DNA from: Corella eumyota
Lineage: Eukaryota > Chordata > Ascidiacea > Phlebobranchia > Corellidae
Assembly (NCBI GenBank): GCA_963082875.1
Contig: OY720101.1
Span: 9,362,001 to 9,426,000 of the forward strand
Direction of reading: 5' to 3'
DNA: 64,000 bases
Of this stretch, positions 10,856 through 23,273 are shown piece by piece (positions within the stretch are counted from its first letter, which is position 1; every line of letters begins with the position of its first letter). A model generated the notes under the pieces. That model was not told the origin of the DNA. It saw only the letters and a program-made list of their open reading frames with translations, and made no database searches. The position numbers were made by a program, and so were the translations under genes.

Positions 10856-11424
10856 CGTTTCGTTTTTAATTTTAACATCAATATTTAGGTGGTTTACACA
10901 ACTTTATTGTCCTTGGCATTAGAAAGAAAAGGAAATACAAAAACGCTAGATTTAGTTAAAAAACATCAGCTTCGATAACACAAAGGAGAGAGTCAGACTA
11001 AAGATCTGAAAAAGATCTGTTAATTTATTTAAATATATAAAAGATTAATTATTCATAAATTGTTTAATAAATTTAAATTTTTATAAAATAATATATAAAA
11101 CGAATTACTTTTATATATTTTAATTTATTACAATATCAGTTTTATATAACTTTAAAAAGATTATTACATTAGGACCGTAATTAACCTTAAAAGCCGACCT
11201 AACAAAGCAAATACTTGGTGTAGTGCCGTATTATTTCTAAATTTTAAGATCCAAAACATGGTAACATGGATGGTCTATGTCACATTAGAAAGGTCGGGGA
11301 TCGAATTCGTGGATCATGGATCGGTATTGTCGTGGGGGTCTAAAAAAATGAGAAAAAAAAACAAAAAGAAATAAAAAAAACCTCAATTTTGTTTACGTCA
11401 AAAATTTTTAATTTTTCTAAAATA

Positions 11425-11497
11425 TAGTTCCGATGGGGTTTGAACCCATGACCTTCTGCGTGTAAAGCAGACGTGATAACCACAACACTACGGAACT
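11425..11497 (-). pseudogene. tRNA-Val(TAC), A14 lost
   Basis: The stems are intact, but the invariant A14 in the A box is T (CACAACACTA on the plus strand). This probably harms folding or transcription. The copy at 20000 shares it. Confidence 0.6.
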
Positions 11498-12006
11498 CGA
11501 TGTTCGTTAAATTCGTAGAAGCAAACCGGTTAATAATATCACAACGTCTTCATCTCTATGCGTATAATTACGATTTGTCTGTATGTCTTTTGTATAATAA
11601 GTCGTATCAATATTTTATAGTTATTATCGCAAAAAATTTACATTTAACCGTCCACAAATTTGCATCGGTTGCATTTCAATCAAGTTAAGCCGACAGATCA
11701 CGTAATAAAGATAACGTTCTATGCTACAAAAACTTTTAAAAAACCACTCAACATGGCAACATGTGTAAACACGTAACTAGAAATAGATAACAACTTTAAC
11801 GTAAACAACAAGATAGCTGATTTTTTACGGTATTTAATGACAGTATCTCAGTAGTGTCTACAATCATTTGTGTGAGAAACCTAAATAACTGGAAAATGAT
11901 AAAGATTAACGTTATAAACACATTCAGTACACTTAACAAGGTATTTCAATTTTTTACTGTACAAAATAAAAATACATAAAAATATTAGATATTTTTTAAT
12001 AAAAGA

Positions 12007-12079
12007 TGGAGGATCCGGGAATCGATCCCGGTACCTCGCGTATGCTAAGCGCGCGCTCTACCATGTAAGCTAGACCCTC
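12007..12079 (-). pseudogene. tRNA-Ala(AGC), decayed
   Basis: Same variant as 4055: acceptor mismatches at 2:71, 6:67 and 7:66, plus C31:A39. Confidence 0.7.
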
Positions 12080-12434
12080 ACGACACACCCTTGCTGTAAT
12101 GATAACGCCAATCTATATTAACTTTTCAGGTACTAGTTTCCTCACAAAAATATTGTTGAAACTACTAAGGTATTGTAACCAAATACAGTAACGAATCCAC
12201 CATTATAATGTTTAGTTTAAAATTGTTATCTATTTCTGGTTGTGTTTACACCTTATTCACGTGCTTACACCTTTGCCGAGTCGAATTACTTTATAGAAGT
12301 CTTTGTAGCCTAGGCCCATCTATCTCTTACACTTGTGCTGTATCAAGTGATTTGCCAGTTTAACGAGCAATATTTAATCATTTTAATCATTTTCAATTTT
12401 ATTTAAGTCAAAAAATTTTAATTTTTCTAAAATG

Positions 12435-12507
12435 TAGTTCCGATGGGGTTTGAACCCATGACCTTCTGCGTGTAAAGCAGACGTGATATCTACTACACTA
12501 CGGAACT
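12435..12507 (-). pseudogene. tRNA-Val(TAC), D-loop damaged
   Basis: The D loop reads AGTAGATA instead of AGTGGTTA, losing the invariant G18. The other arms are intact. Shared with 14455 and 21010. Confidence 0.65.
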
Positions 12508-13016
12508 CGATGTTCGTTAAATTCGTAGAAGCAAACTGCTTAATAATAGCACAACGTCTTCATCTCTATGCGTATAATTACGATTTGTCTGTATGTCTTT
12601 TGTATAATAAGTCGTATCAATATTTTATAGTTATTATCGCAAAAAATTTACATTTAACCGTCCACAAATTTGCATCGGTTGCATTTCAATCAAGTTAAGC
12701 CGACAGATCACGTAATAAAAATAACGTTCTATGCTACAAAAACTTTTAAAAAACCACTCAACATGGCAACAGGTGTAAACACGTGACTAGAAATTGATAA
12801 CAACTTTAACGTAAATAACAAGATAGCTGATTTTTTACGGTATTTAATGACAGTATCTCAGTAGTGTCTACAATCATTTGTGTGAGAAACCTAACTAACT
12901 GGAAAATGATAAAGATTAACGTTATAAACACATTCAGTACACTTAACAAGGTATTTCAATTTTTTACTGTACAAAATAAAAATACATAAAAATATTAGAT
13001 CTTTTTTAATAAAAGA

Positions 13017-13089
13017 TTGAGGATCCGGGCATCGATCCAGGTACCTCGCGTATGCTAAGCGCGCGCTCTACCATGTGAGCTAGACCCCC
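13017..13089 (-). pseudogene. tRNA-Ala(AGC), decayed
   Basis: Mismatches at 1:72, 6:67, 7:66, 31:39 and 51:63, with the anticodon kept. The same variant lies at 15037, 16047 and 21592. Confidence 0.75.
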
Positions 13090-13444
13090 ACGACACACCC
13101 TTGCTGTAATAATAACGCCAATCTATATTAACTTTTCAGGTACTAGTTTCCTCACAAAAATATTGTTGAAACTACTAAGGTATTGTAACCAAATACAGTA
13201 ACGAATCCACCGTTATAATGTTTAGTTTAAAATTGTTATCTATTTCTGGTTGTGTTTACACCTTATTTACGTGCTTACACCTTTGCCGAGTCGAGTTACT
13301 TTATAGAAGTCTTTGTAGCCTAGGCCCATCTATCTCTTACACTTGTGCTGTATCAAGTGATCTGCCAGTTTAACGAGCAAAATTTAATCATTTTAATCAT
13401 TCTCAATTTTATTTAAGTCAAAAATTTTTAATTTTTCTAAATTA

Positions 13445-13517
13445 TAGTTCCGATGGGGATTGAACTCATTACCTTCTGCGTGTGAAGCAGACGTGATAAC
13501 CACTACACTACGGAACT
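13445..13517 (-). pseudogene. tRNA-Val(CAC), T-arm damaged
   Basis: The B box has G52 changed to A and the T stem has a 52:62 mismatch. A further change lies at position 48. Acceptor, D and anticodon arms are intact. Shared with 15465 and 22020. Confidence 0.6.
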
Positions 13518-14026
13518 CGATGTTCGTTAAATTCGTAGAAGCAAACTGCTTAATAATACCACAACGTCTTCATCTCTATGCGTATAATTACGATTTGTCT
13601 GTATGTCTTTTGTATAATAAGTCTTATCAATATTTTATAGTTATTATCGCAAAAAATTTACATTTAACCGTCCACAAATTTGCATCGGTTGCATTTCAAT
13701 CAAGTTAAGCGGACAGATCACGTAATAAAAATAACGTTCTATGCTACAAAAATTTTTAAAAAACCACTCAACATGGCAACAGGTGTAAACACGTGACTAG
13801 AAATTGATAACAACTTTAACGTAAATAACAAGATAGCTGATTTTTTACGGTATTTAATGACAGTATCTTAGTAGTGTCTACAATCATTTGTGTGAGAAAC
13901 CTAACTAACTGGAAAATGATAAAGATTAACGTTATAAACACATTCAGTACACTTAACAAGGTATTTCAATTTTTTACTGTACAAAATAAAAATACATAAA
14001 AATATTAGATATTTTTTAATAAAAGA

Positions 14027-14099
14027 TGGAGGATCCGGGAATCGATCCCGGTACCTCGCGTATGCTAAGCGCGCGCTCTACCATGTAAGCTAGACCCTC
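14027..14099 (-). pseudogene. tRNA-Ala(AGC), decayed
   Basis: Same variant as 4055 and 12007. Confidence 0.7.
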
Positions 14100-14454
14100 A
14101 CGACACACCCTTGCTGTAATGATAACGCCAATCTATATTAACTTTTCAGGTACTAGTTTCCTCACAAAAATATTGTTGAAACTACTAAGGTATTGTAACC
14201 AAATACAGTAACGAATCCACCATTATAATGTTTAGTTTAAAATTGTTATCTATTTCTGGTTGTGTTTACACCTTATTCACGTGCTTACACCTTTGCCGAG
14301 TCGAATTACTTTATAGAAGTCTTTGTAGCCTAGGCCCATCTATCTCTTACACTTGTGCTGTATCAAGTGATTTGCCAGTTTAACGAGCAATATTTAATCA
14401 TTTTAATCATTTTCAATTTTATTTAAGTCAAAAAATTTTAATTTTTCTAAAATG

Positions 14455-14527
14455 TAGTTCCGATGGGGTTTGAACCCATGACCTTCTGCGTGTAAAGCAG
14501 ACGTGATATCTACTACACTACGGAACT
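14455..14527 (-). pseudogene. tRNA-Val(TAC), D-loop damaged
   Basis: Same variant as 12435, 2,020 bp downstream of it. Confidence 0.65.
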
Positions 14528-15036
14528 CGATGTTCGTTAAATTCGTAGAAGCAAACTGCTTAATAATAGCACAACGTCTTCATCTCTATGCGTATAATTA
14601 CGATTTGTCTGTATGTCTTTTGTATAATAAGTCGTATCAATATTTTATAGTTATTATCGCAAAAAATTTACATTTAACCGTCCACAAATTTGCATCGGTT
14701 GCATTTCAATCAAGTTAAGCCGACAGATCACGTAATAAAAATAACGTTCTATGCTACAAAAACTTTTAAAAAACCACTCAACATGGCAACAGGTGTAAAC
14801 ACGTGACTAGAAATTGATAACAACTTTAACGTAAATAACAAGATAGCTGATTTTTTACGGTATTTAATGACAGTATCTCAGTAGTGTCTACAATCATTTG
14901 TGTGAGAAACCTAACTAACTGGAAAATGATAAAGATTAACGTTATAAACACATTCAGTACACTTAACAAGGTATTTCAATTTTTTACTGTACAAAATAAA
15001 AATACATAAAAATATTAGATCTTTTTTAATAAAAGA

Positions 15037-15109
15037 TTGAGGATCCGGGCATCGATCCAGGTACCTCGCGTATGCTAAGCGCGCGCTCTACCATGTGAGC
15101 TAGACCCCC
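15037..15109 (-). pseudogene. tRNA-Ala(AGC), decayed
   Basis: Same variant as 13017. Confidence 0.75.
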
Positions 15110-15464
15110 ACGACACACCCTTGCTGTAATAATAACGCCAATCTATATTAACTTTTCAGGTACTAGTTTCCTCACAAAAATATTGTTGAAACTACTAAGG
15201 TATTGTAACCAAATACAGTAACGAATCCACCGTTATAATGTTTAGTTTAAAATTGTTATCTATTTCTGGTTGTGTTTACACCTTATTTACGTGCTTACAC
15301 CTTTGCCGAGTCGAGTTACTTTATAGAAGTCTTTGTAGCCTAGGCCCATCTATCTCTTACACTTGTGCTGTATCAAGTGATCTGCCAGTTTAACGAGCAA
15401 AATTTAATCATTTTAATCATTCTCAATTTTATTTAAGTCAAAAATTTTTAATTTTTCTAAATTA

Positions 15465-15537
15465 TAGTTCCGATGGGGATTGAACTCATTACCTTCTGCG
15501 TGTGAAGCAGACGTGATAACCACTACACTACGGAACT
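15465..15537 (-). pseudogene. tRNA-Val(CAC), T-arm damaged
   Basis: Same variant as 13445, 2,020 bp downstream of it. Confidence 0.6.
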
Positions 15538-16046
15538 CGATGTTCGTTAAATTCGTAGAAGCAAACTGCTTAATAATACCACAACGTCTTCATCTCTATG
15601 CGTATAATTACGATTTGTCTGTATGTCTTTTGTATAATAAGTCGTATCAATATTTTATAGTTATTATCGCAAAAAATTTACATTTAACCGTCCACAAATT
15701 TGCATCGGTTGCATTTCAATCAAGTTAAGCGGACAGATCACGTAATAAAAATAACGTTCTATGCTACAAAAATTTTTAAAAAACCACTCAACATGGCAAC
15801 AGGTGTAAACACGTGACTAGAAATTGATAACAACTTTAACGTAAATAACAAGATAGCTGATTTTTTACGGTATTTAATGACAGTATCTTAGTAGTGTCTA
15901 CAATCATTTGTGTGAGAAACCTAACTAACTGGAAAATGATAAAGATTAACGTTATAAACACATTCAGTACACTTAACAAGGTATTTCAATTTTTTACTGT
16001 ACAAAATAAAAATACATAAAAATATTAGATCTTTTTTAATAAAAGA

Positions 16047-16119
16047 TTGAGGATCCGGGCATCGATCCAGGTACCTCGCGTATGCTAAGCGCGCGCTCTA
16101 CCATGTGAGCTAGACCCCC
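16047..16119 (-). pseudogene. tRNA-Ala(AGC), decayed
   Basis: Same variant as 13017 and 15037. Confidence 0.75.
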
Positions 16120-16474
16120 ACGACACACCCTTGCTGTAATAATAACGCCAATCTATATTAACTTTTCAGGTACTAGTTTCCTCACAAAAATATTGTTGAA
16201 ACTACTAAGGTATTGTAACCAAATACAGTAACGAATCCACCGTTATAATGTTTAGTTTAAAATTGTTATCTATTTCTGGTTGTGTTTACACTTTATTTAC
16301 GTGCTTACACCTTTGCCGAGTCGAGATACTTTATAGAAGTCTTTGTAGCCTAGGCCCATCTATCTCTTACAGTTGTGCTGTATCAAGTGATCTGCCAGTT
16401 TAACGAGCAAAATTTAATCATTTTAATCATTCTCAATTTTATTTAAGTCAAAATTTTTTAATTTTTCTAAATTA

Positions 16475-16547
16475 TAGTTCCGATGGGGATTGAACTCATG
16501 ACCTTCTGCGTGTGAAGCAGACGTGATAACCACTACACTACGGAACT
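16475..16547 (-). tRNA. tRNA-Val(CAC), one T-stem mismatch
   Basis: As 13445 but with position 48 intact, leaving the 52:62 T-stem mismatch as the main lesion. It is the last unit before the orientation flips. Confidence 0.55.
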
Positions 16548-16986
16548 CGATGTTCGTTAAATTCGTAGAAGCAAACTGCTTAATAATAGCACAACGTCTT
16601 CATCTCTATGCGTATAATTACGATTTGTCTGTATGTCTTTTGTATAATAAGTCGTATCAATATTTTATAGTTATTATCGCAAAAAATTTACATTTAACCG
16701 TCCACAAATTTGCATCAGTTGCATTTCAATCAAGTTAAGCCGACAGATCACGTAATAAAAATAACGTTCTATGCTACAAAAACGTTTCTATGCTACAAAA
16801 AGCACGTAAATAAGGTGTAAACACAACCAGAAATAGATAACAATTTTAAACTAAACATTATAACGGTGGATTCGTTACTGTATTTGGTTACAATACCTTA
16901 GTAATTTCAACAATATTTTTGTGAGGAAACTAGTACCTGAAAAGTTAATATAGATTGGCGTTATCATTACAGCAAGGGTGTGTCGT

Positions 16987-17059
16987 GGGAGTCTAGCTCA
17001 CATGGTAGAGCGCGCGCTTAGCATACGCGAGGTACCGGGATCGATTCCCGGATCCTCCA
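16987..17059 (+). pseudogene. tRNA-Ala(AGC), degenerate
   Basis: Same variant as 6005 (mismatches at 4:69, 6:67, 7:66 and 31:39). Confidence 0.6.
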
Positions 17060-17568
17060 TCTTTTATTAAAAAATATCTAATATTTTTATGTATTTTTAT
17101 TTTGTACAGTAAAAAATTGAAATACCTTGTTAAGTGTACTGAATGTGTTTATAACGTTAATCTTTATCATTTTCCAGTTAATTAGGTTTCTCACACAAAT
17201 GATTGTAGACACTACTAAGATACTGTCATTAAATACCATAACAAATCAGCTATCTTGTTGTTTACGTTAAAGTTGTTATCTATTTCTAGTCACGTGTTTA
17301 CACCTGTTGCCATGTTGAGTGTTTTTTTAAAAGATTTTGTAGCATAGAACGTTATCTTTATTACGTGATCTGTCGGCTTAACTTGATTGAAATGCAACTG
17401 ATGCAAATTTGTGGACGGTTAAATGTAAATTTTTCGCGATAATAACTATAAAATATTGATACGCTTTATTATACAAATAACATGCAGACAAATCGTAATT
17501 ATACGCATAGAGATGAAGACGTTGTGATATTATTAACCAGTTTGCTTCTACGAATTTAATGAACATCG

Positions 17569-17641
17569 AGTTCCGTAGTGTAGTGGTTATCACGTCTGCT
17601 TCACACGCAGAAGGTCATGGGTTCAAACCCCATCGGAACTA
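17569..17641 (+). tRNA. tRNA-Val(CAC)
   Basis: Intact cloverleaf and TTTT terminator, the same as 8994. Confidence 0.92.
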
Positions 17642-18211
17642 TATTTTAGAAAAATTAAAAATTTTTGACGTAAATAAAATTGAGGTTTTTTTATTTCTTT
17701 TTGTTTTTTTTTCTCATTTTTTTAGACCCCCACGACAATACCGATCCATGATCCACGAATTCGATCCCCGACCTTTCTAATGTGACATAGACCATCCATG
17801 TTACCATGTTTTGGATCTTAAAATTTAGAAATAATACGGCACTACACCAAGTATTTGCTTTGTTAGGTCGGCTTTTAAGGTTAATTACGTTCCTAATGTA
17901 ATATTCTTTTTAAAGTTATATAAAACTGATATATTCTAATAAGTTAAAATATATAAAAGTTATTCGTTTTATATATTATTTTATAAAAATTTAAATTTAA
18001 TAAACAATTTATGAATAATTAATCTTTCATGTATTTAAATAAATTAACAGATCTTTTTCAGATCTTTAGTCTGACTCTCTTCCTCATGTTATCGAAGCTG
18101 ATGTTTTTTAACAAAATCTAGCGTTTTAGTATTTCTTTTTCTTTCTATTGCCAAGGACAATAAAGTTGTGTAAATCGCTTAAATATTGATGTTAAAAGTA
18201 AAAACAAAACA

Positions 18212-18284
18212 TGCCCCGACCCGGGATTGAACCAGGGACCTTCAGATCTTCAGTGTGACGCTCTCCCAACTGAGCTATCGAGGC
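18212..18284 (-). tRNA. tRNA-Phe(GAA), one anticodon-stem mismatch
   Basis: As 9637 except for one base in the anticodon stem, giving a 30:40 C:C mismatch. This is one of the few differences between the 8,575-bp copies. Confidence 0.7.
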
Positions 18285-18404
18285 TCCCGTAAAAAAACTT
18301 TGTCTCGCCTTCTTAATTAATTCTCTTTTTGGATAAAAAAAATTCTTATATCAACTTCTATCGACTAAGCCAATAATGCAATTACAAATTTAGTGAAAAG
18401 GTTA

Positions 18405-19159
18405 GTATATATTTTAATTTATCAAGTTTCCTCTTTCTTTTCTATTATTAACTAGTTTTAAACATTTATATTCATTTACTCTATATACGTGAACCCCCAC
18501 TAGTTGGTGGGTTGTTTAATATTTTTGTGCGTTGTATGTGATATACGTTGTGAAAGGCCATTCTGGGACGTTCTTTTTTTAGGTAGGTTTATTTCGGTTA
18601 GTCCCTTTATCACATGCAATTTATCGTGACCAGTTCGTGCTTTCCTACTAGAGCCATACTGGGTTATATTAATTGTAATTATTATTTTCTTTAAGTTATT
18701 TTTTACACTGTAACTACCATCGACAGTGAGTGCTCTACTATTATAAATCAAATGTGTCGTAACTTTCTTTTTTTTTCGTACAATTTTATTTTGTTATTTC
18801 GTCACTCCTTTGGTATAGTTTTATTTTTTTTTGTGTATATTTTGTAAAATGTATTTTATATATCGCATTTATTAATATTATAATTTATACTGGGTTTGGT
18901 GACCATGCCATAAAATAATTAAAATCTTTATGTAAACATTAATACTTTTGACATGTTTTAAATCATTAAATTGATTTTGTCATTTTTTCCCGTCGCATTG
19001 TTGTAAAATTAATTGTATATCGTATTTAATATTTACTTTTATCAATGCGCGAAAAACCAAAATAAAATAAAAAAAAAAGCAGATGGAATTGTCTTTTAGT
19101 CCATAATAATGGAATCATTCCGAATTATTGACAATTTGTTAATAAGCTATAAAGTATCT
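18405..19159. repeat. 760-bp block, copy 4 of 4
   Basis: Same block, with its minus-strand frame at 18500-18751. Confidence 0.6.
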
Positions 19160-19233
19160 GGCCGTTTAGCTCAGCTGGTTAGAGCGTCGTGCTAATAACG
19201 CGAATGTCGCGGGTTCGATCCCCGTACTGGCCA
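19160..19233 (+). tRNA. tRNA-Ile(AAT), one acceptor mismatch
   Basis: Same as 8179 and 10585. Confidence 0.8.
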
Positions 19234-19358
19234 TTCTTTTGTTTAATATCCTTCCACACAAACAACGCATGGCTTAGTCGATAGAAGTTGATATAAGAAT
19301 TTTTTTTTATCCAAAAAGAGAATTAATTAAGAAGGCGAGACAATGTTTTTTTACGGGA

Positions 19359-19362
19359 GCCT

Positions 19363-19414
<52 letters not shown>

Positions 19415-19430
19415 AATCCCGGGTGGGGCA
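19359..19430 (+). pseudogene. tRNA-Phe(GAA), acceptor 1-nt deletion
   Basis: Same deletion as 8378 and 10784. Confidence 0.7.
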
Positions 19431-19999
19431 CGTTTCGTTTTTAATTTTAACATCAATATTTAGGTGGTTTACACAACTTTATTGTCCTTGGCATTAGAAA
19501 GAAAAGGAAATACAAAAACGCTAGATTTAGTTAAAAAACATCAGCTTCGATAACACAAAGGAGAGAGTCAGACTAAAGATCTGAAAAAGATCTGTTAATT
19601 TATTTAAATATATAAAAGATTAATTATTCATAAATTGTTTAATAAATTTAAATTTTTATAAAATAATATATAAAACGAATTACTTTTATATATTTTAATT
19701 TATTACAATATCAGTTTTATATAACTTTAAAAAGATTATTACATTAGGACCGTAATTAACCTTAAAAGCCGACCTAACAAAGCAAATACTTGGTGTAGTG
19801 CCGTATTATTTCTAAATTTTAAGATCCAAAACATGGTAACATGGATGGTCTATGTCACATTAGAAAGGTCGGGGATCGAATTCGTGGATCATGGATCGGT
19901 ATTGTCGTGGGGGTCTAAAAAAATGAGAAAAAAAAACAAAAAGAAATAAAAAAAACCTCAATTTTGTTTACGTCAAAAATTTTTAATTTTTCTAAAATA

Positions 20000-20072
20000 T
20001 AGTTCCGATGGGGTTTGAACCCATGACCTTCTGCGTGTAAAGCAGACGTGATAACCACAACACTACGGAACT
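20000..20072 (-). pseudogene. tRNA-Val(TAC), A14 lost
   Basis: Same variant as 11425. Confidence 0.6.
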
Positions 20073-20581
20073 CGATGTTCGTTAAATTCGTAGAAGCAAA
20101 CCGGTTAATAATATCACAACGTCTTCATCTCTATGCGTATAATTACGATTTGTCTGTATGTCTTTTGTATAATAAGTCGTATCAATATTTTATAGTTATT
20201 ATCGCAAAAAATTTACATTTAACCGTCCACAAATTTGCATCGGTTGCATTTCAATCAAGTTAAGCCGACAGATCACGTAATAAAGATAACGTTCTATGCT
20301 ACAAAAACTTTTAAAAAACCACTCAACATGGCAACATGTGTAAACACGTAACTAGAAATAGATAACAACTTTAACGTAAACAACAAGATAGCTGATTTTT
20401 TACGGTATTTAATGACAGTATCTCAGTAGTGTCTACAATCATTTGTGTGAGAAACCTAAATAACTGGAAAATGATAAAGATTAACGTTATAAACACATTC
20501 AGTACACTTAACAAGGTATTTCAATTTTTTACTGTACAAAATAAAAATACATAAAAATATTAGATATTTTTTAATAAAAGA

Positions 20582-20654
20582 TGGAGGATCCGGGAATCGA
20601 TCCCGGTACCTCGCGTATGCTAAGCGCGCGCTCTACCATGTAAGCTAGACCCTC
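20582..20654 (-). pseudogene. tRNA-Ala(AGC), decayed
   Basis: Same variant as 4055 and 12007. Confidence 0.7.
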
Positions 20655-21009
20655 ACGACACACCCTTGCTGTAATGATAACGCCAATCTATATTAACTTT
20701 TCAGGTACTAGTTTCCTCACAAAAATATTGTTGAAACTACTAAGGTATTGTAACCAAATACAGTAACGAATCCACCATTATAATGTTTAGTTTAAAATTG
20801 TTATCTATTTCTGGTTGTGTTTACACCTTATTCACGTGCTTACACCTTTGCCGAGTCGAATTACTTTATAGAAGTCTTTGTAGCCTAGGCCCATCTATCT
20901 CTTACACTTGTGCTGTATCAAGTGATTTGCCAGTTTAACGAGCAATATTTAATCATTTTAATCATTTTCAATTTTATTTAAGTCAAAAAATTTTAATTTT
21001 TCTAAAATG

Positions 21010-21082
21010 TAGTTCCGATGGGGTTTGAACCCATGACCTTCTGCGTGTAAAGCAGACGTGATATCTACTACACTACGGAACT
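21010..21082 (-). pseudogene. tRNA-Val(TAC), D-loop damaged
   Basis: Same variant as 12435. Confidence 0.65.
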
Positions 21083-21591
21083 CGATGTTCGTTAAATTCG
21101 TAGAAGCAAACTGCTTAATAATAGCACAACGTCTTCATCTCTATGCGTATAATTACGATTTGTCTGTATGTCTTTTGTATAATAAGTCGTATCAATATTT
21201 TATAGTTATTATCGCAAAAAATTTACATTTAACCGTCCACAAATTTGCATCGGTTGCATTTCAATCAAGTTAAGCCGACAGATCACGTAATAAAAATAAC
21301 GTTCTATGCTACAAAAACTTTTAAAAAACCACTCAACATGGCAACAGGTGTAAACACGTGACTAGAAATTGATAACAACTTTAACGTAAATAACAAGATA
21401 GCTGATTTTTTACGGTATTTAATGACAGTATCTCAGTAGTGTCTACAATCATTTGTGTGAGAAACCTAACTAACTGGAAAATGATAAAGATTAACGTTAT
21501 AAACACATTCAGTACACTTAACAAGGTATTTCAATTTTTTACTGTACAAAATAAAAATACATAAAAATATTAGATCTTTTTTAATAAAAGA

Positions 21592-21664
21592 TTGAGGATC
21601 CGGGCATCGATCCAGGTACCTCGCGTATGCTAAGCGCGCGCTCTACCATGTGAGCTAGACCCCC
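21592..21664 (-). pseudogene. tRNA-Ala(AGC), decayed
   Basis: Same variant as 13017. Confidence 0.75.
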
Positions 21665-22019
21665 ACGACACACCCTTGCTGTAATAATAACGCCAATCTA
21701 TATTAACTTTTCAGGTACTAGTTTCCTCACAAAAATATTGTTGAAACTACTAAGGTATTGTAACCAAATACAGTAACGAATCCACCGTTATAATGTTTAG
21801 TTTAAAATTGTTATCTATTTCTGGTTGTGTTTACACCTTATTTACGTGCTTACACCTTTGCCGAGTCGAGTTACTTTATAGAAGTCTTTGTAGCCTAGGC
21901 CCATCTATCTCTTACACTTGTGCTGTATCAAGTGATCTGCCAGTTTAACGAGCAAAATTTAATCATTTTAATCATTCTCAATTTTATTTAAGTCAAAAAT
22001 TTTTAATTTTTCTAAATTA

Positions 22020-22092
22020 TAGTTCCGATGGGGATTGAACTCATTACCTTCTGCGTGTGAAGCAGACGTGATAACCACTACACTACGGAACT
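22020..22092 (-). pseudogene. tRNA-Val(CAC), T-arm damaged
   Basis: Same variant as 13445. Confidence 0.6.
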
Positions 22093-22601
22093 CGATGTTC
22101 GTTAAATTCGTAGAAGCAAACTGCTTAATAATACCACAACGTCTTCATCTCTATGCGTATAATTACGATTTGTCTGTATGTCTTTTGTATAATAAGTCGT
22201 ATCAATATTTTATAGTTATTATCGCAAAAAATTTACATTTAACCGTCCACAAATTTGCATCGGTTGCATTTCAATCAAGTTAATCGGACAGATCACGTAA
22301 TAAAAATAACGTTCTATGCTACAAAAATTTTTAAAAAACCACTCAACATGGCAACAGGTGTAAACACGTGACTAGAAATTGATAACAACTTTAACGTAAA
22401 TAACAAGATAGCTGATTTTTTACGGTATTTAATGACAGTATCTTAGTAGTGTCTACAATCATTTGTGTGAGAAACCTAACTAACTGGAAAATGATAAAGA
22501 TTAACGTTATAAACACATTCAGTACACTTAACAAGGTATTTCAATTTTTTACTGTACAAAATAAAAATACATAAAAATATTAGATCTTTTTTAATAAAAG
22601 A

Positions 22602-22674
22602 TTGAGGATCCGGGCATCGAACCAGGTACCTCGCGTATGCTAAGCGCGCGCTCTACCATGTGAGCTAGACCCCC
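22602..22674 (-). pseudogene. tRNA-Ala(AGC), decayed, T54 variant
   Basis: As 16047, but the T loop reads TTCGATG, whereas the other array Ala copies read ATCGATG or ATCGATT. The acceptor and 51:63 mismatches remain. Confidence 0.7.
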
Positions 22675-23029
22675 ACGACACACCCTTGCTGTAATAATAA
22701 CGCCAATCTATATTAACTTTTCAGGTACTAGTTTCCTCACAAAAATATTGTTGAAACTACTAAGGTATTGTAACCAAATACAGTAACGAATCCACCGTTA
22801 TAATGTTTAGTTTAAAATTGTTATCTATTTCTGGTTGTGTTTACACTTTATTTACGTGCTTACACCTTTGCCGAGTCGAGATACTTTATAGAAGTCTTTG
22901 TAGCCTAGGCCCATCTATCTCTTACACTTGTGCTGTATCAAGTGATCTGCCAGTTTAACGAGCAAAATTTAATCATTTTAATCATTCTCAATTTTATTTA
23001 AGTCAAAAATTTTTAATTTTTCTAAATTA

Positions 23030-23102
23030 TAGTTCCGATGGGGATTGAACTCATGACCTTCTGCGTGTGAAGCAGACGTGATAACCACTACACTACGGAA
23101 CT
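23030..23102 (-). tRNA. tRNA-Val(CAC), one T-stem mismatch
   Basis: Same as 16475. Confidence 0.55.
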
Positions 23103-23273
23103 CGATGTTCGTTAAATTCGTAGAAGCAAACTGCTTAATAATAGCACAACGTCTTCATCTCTATGCGTATAATTACGATTTGTCTGTATGTCTTTTGTAT
23201 AATAAGTCGTATCAATATTTTATAGTTATTATCGCAAAAAATTTACATTTAACCGTCCACAAATTTGCATCAG

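Larger units (their letters stand above)
8707..11113. repeat. 2,407-bp tandem duplication, copy 2
   Basis: Second copy of 6300-8706. It is also the start of the segment repeated 8,575 bp further on at 17282. Confidence 0.85.
8707..11785. repeat. Inverted repeat around 10,246
   Basis: The arms at about 8707-9790 and 10690-11785 pair Val 8994 with Val 11425 and Phe 9637 with Phe 10784. The 900-bp spacer holds the 760-bp block and tRNA-Ile. A near-copy occupies 17282-20360. Confidence 0.75.
11425..16790. repeat. Tandem array of 1,010-bp tRNA units
   Basis: Val genes recur at exactly 1,010-bp steps (11425, 12435, 13445, 14455, 15465, 16475), each separated by an Ala copy (12007 to 16047). Alternate units share diagnostic changes, giving a 2,020-bp higher-order period: 12435 resembles 14455, and 13445 resembles 15465. 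Confidence 0.9.
16437..17680. repeat. Inverted repeat around 17,058
   Basis: The arms at about 16437-16790 and 17326-17680 each hold a Val gene (16475 minus, 17569 plus). The spacer holds an Ala copy. The array turns from minus- to plus-oriented units here. Confidence 0.7.
17282..23273. repeat. Shifted copy of 8707-16.8k
   Basis: Every landmark from Val 8994 to Val 13445 recurs exactly 8,575 bp later (17569, 18212 approximately, 19160, 20000, 21010, 22020). After that the offset becomes 6,555 (16475 to 23030), which means this copy has one 2,020-bp dimer fewer. It ends at the N gap. Confidence 0.88.

Noticed and set aside
11425-16790. Regularly spaced repeats resembling a CRISPR array
   Set aside because: The period is 1,010 bp, units are tRNA-bearing and near-identical throughout, and the genome is a metazoan.
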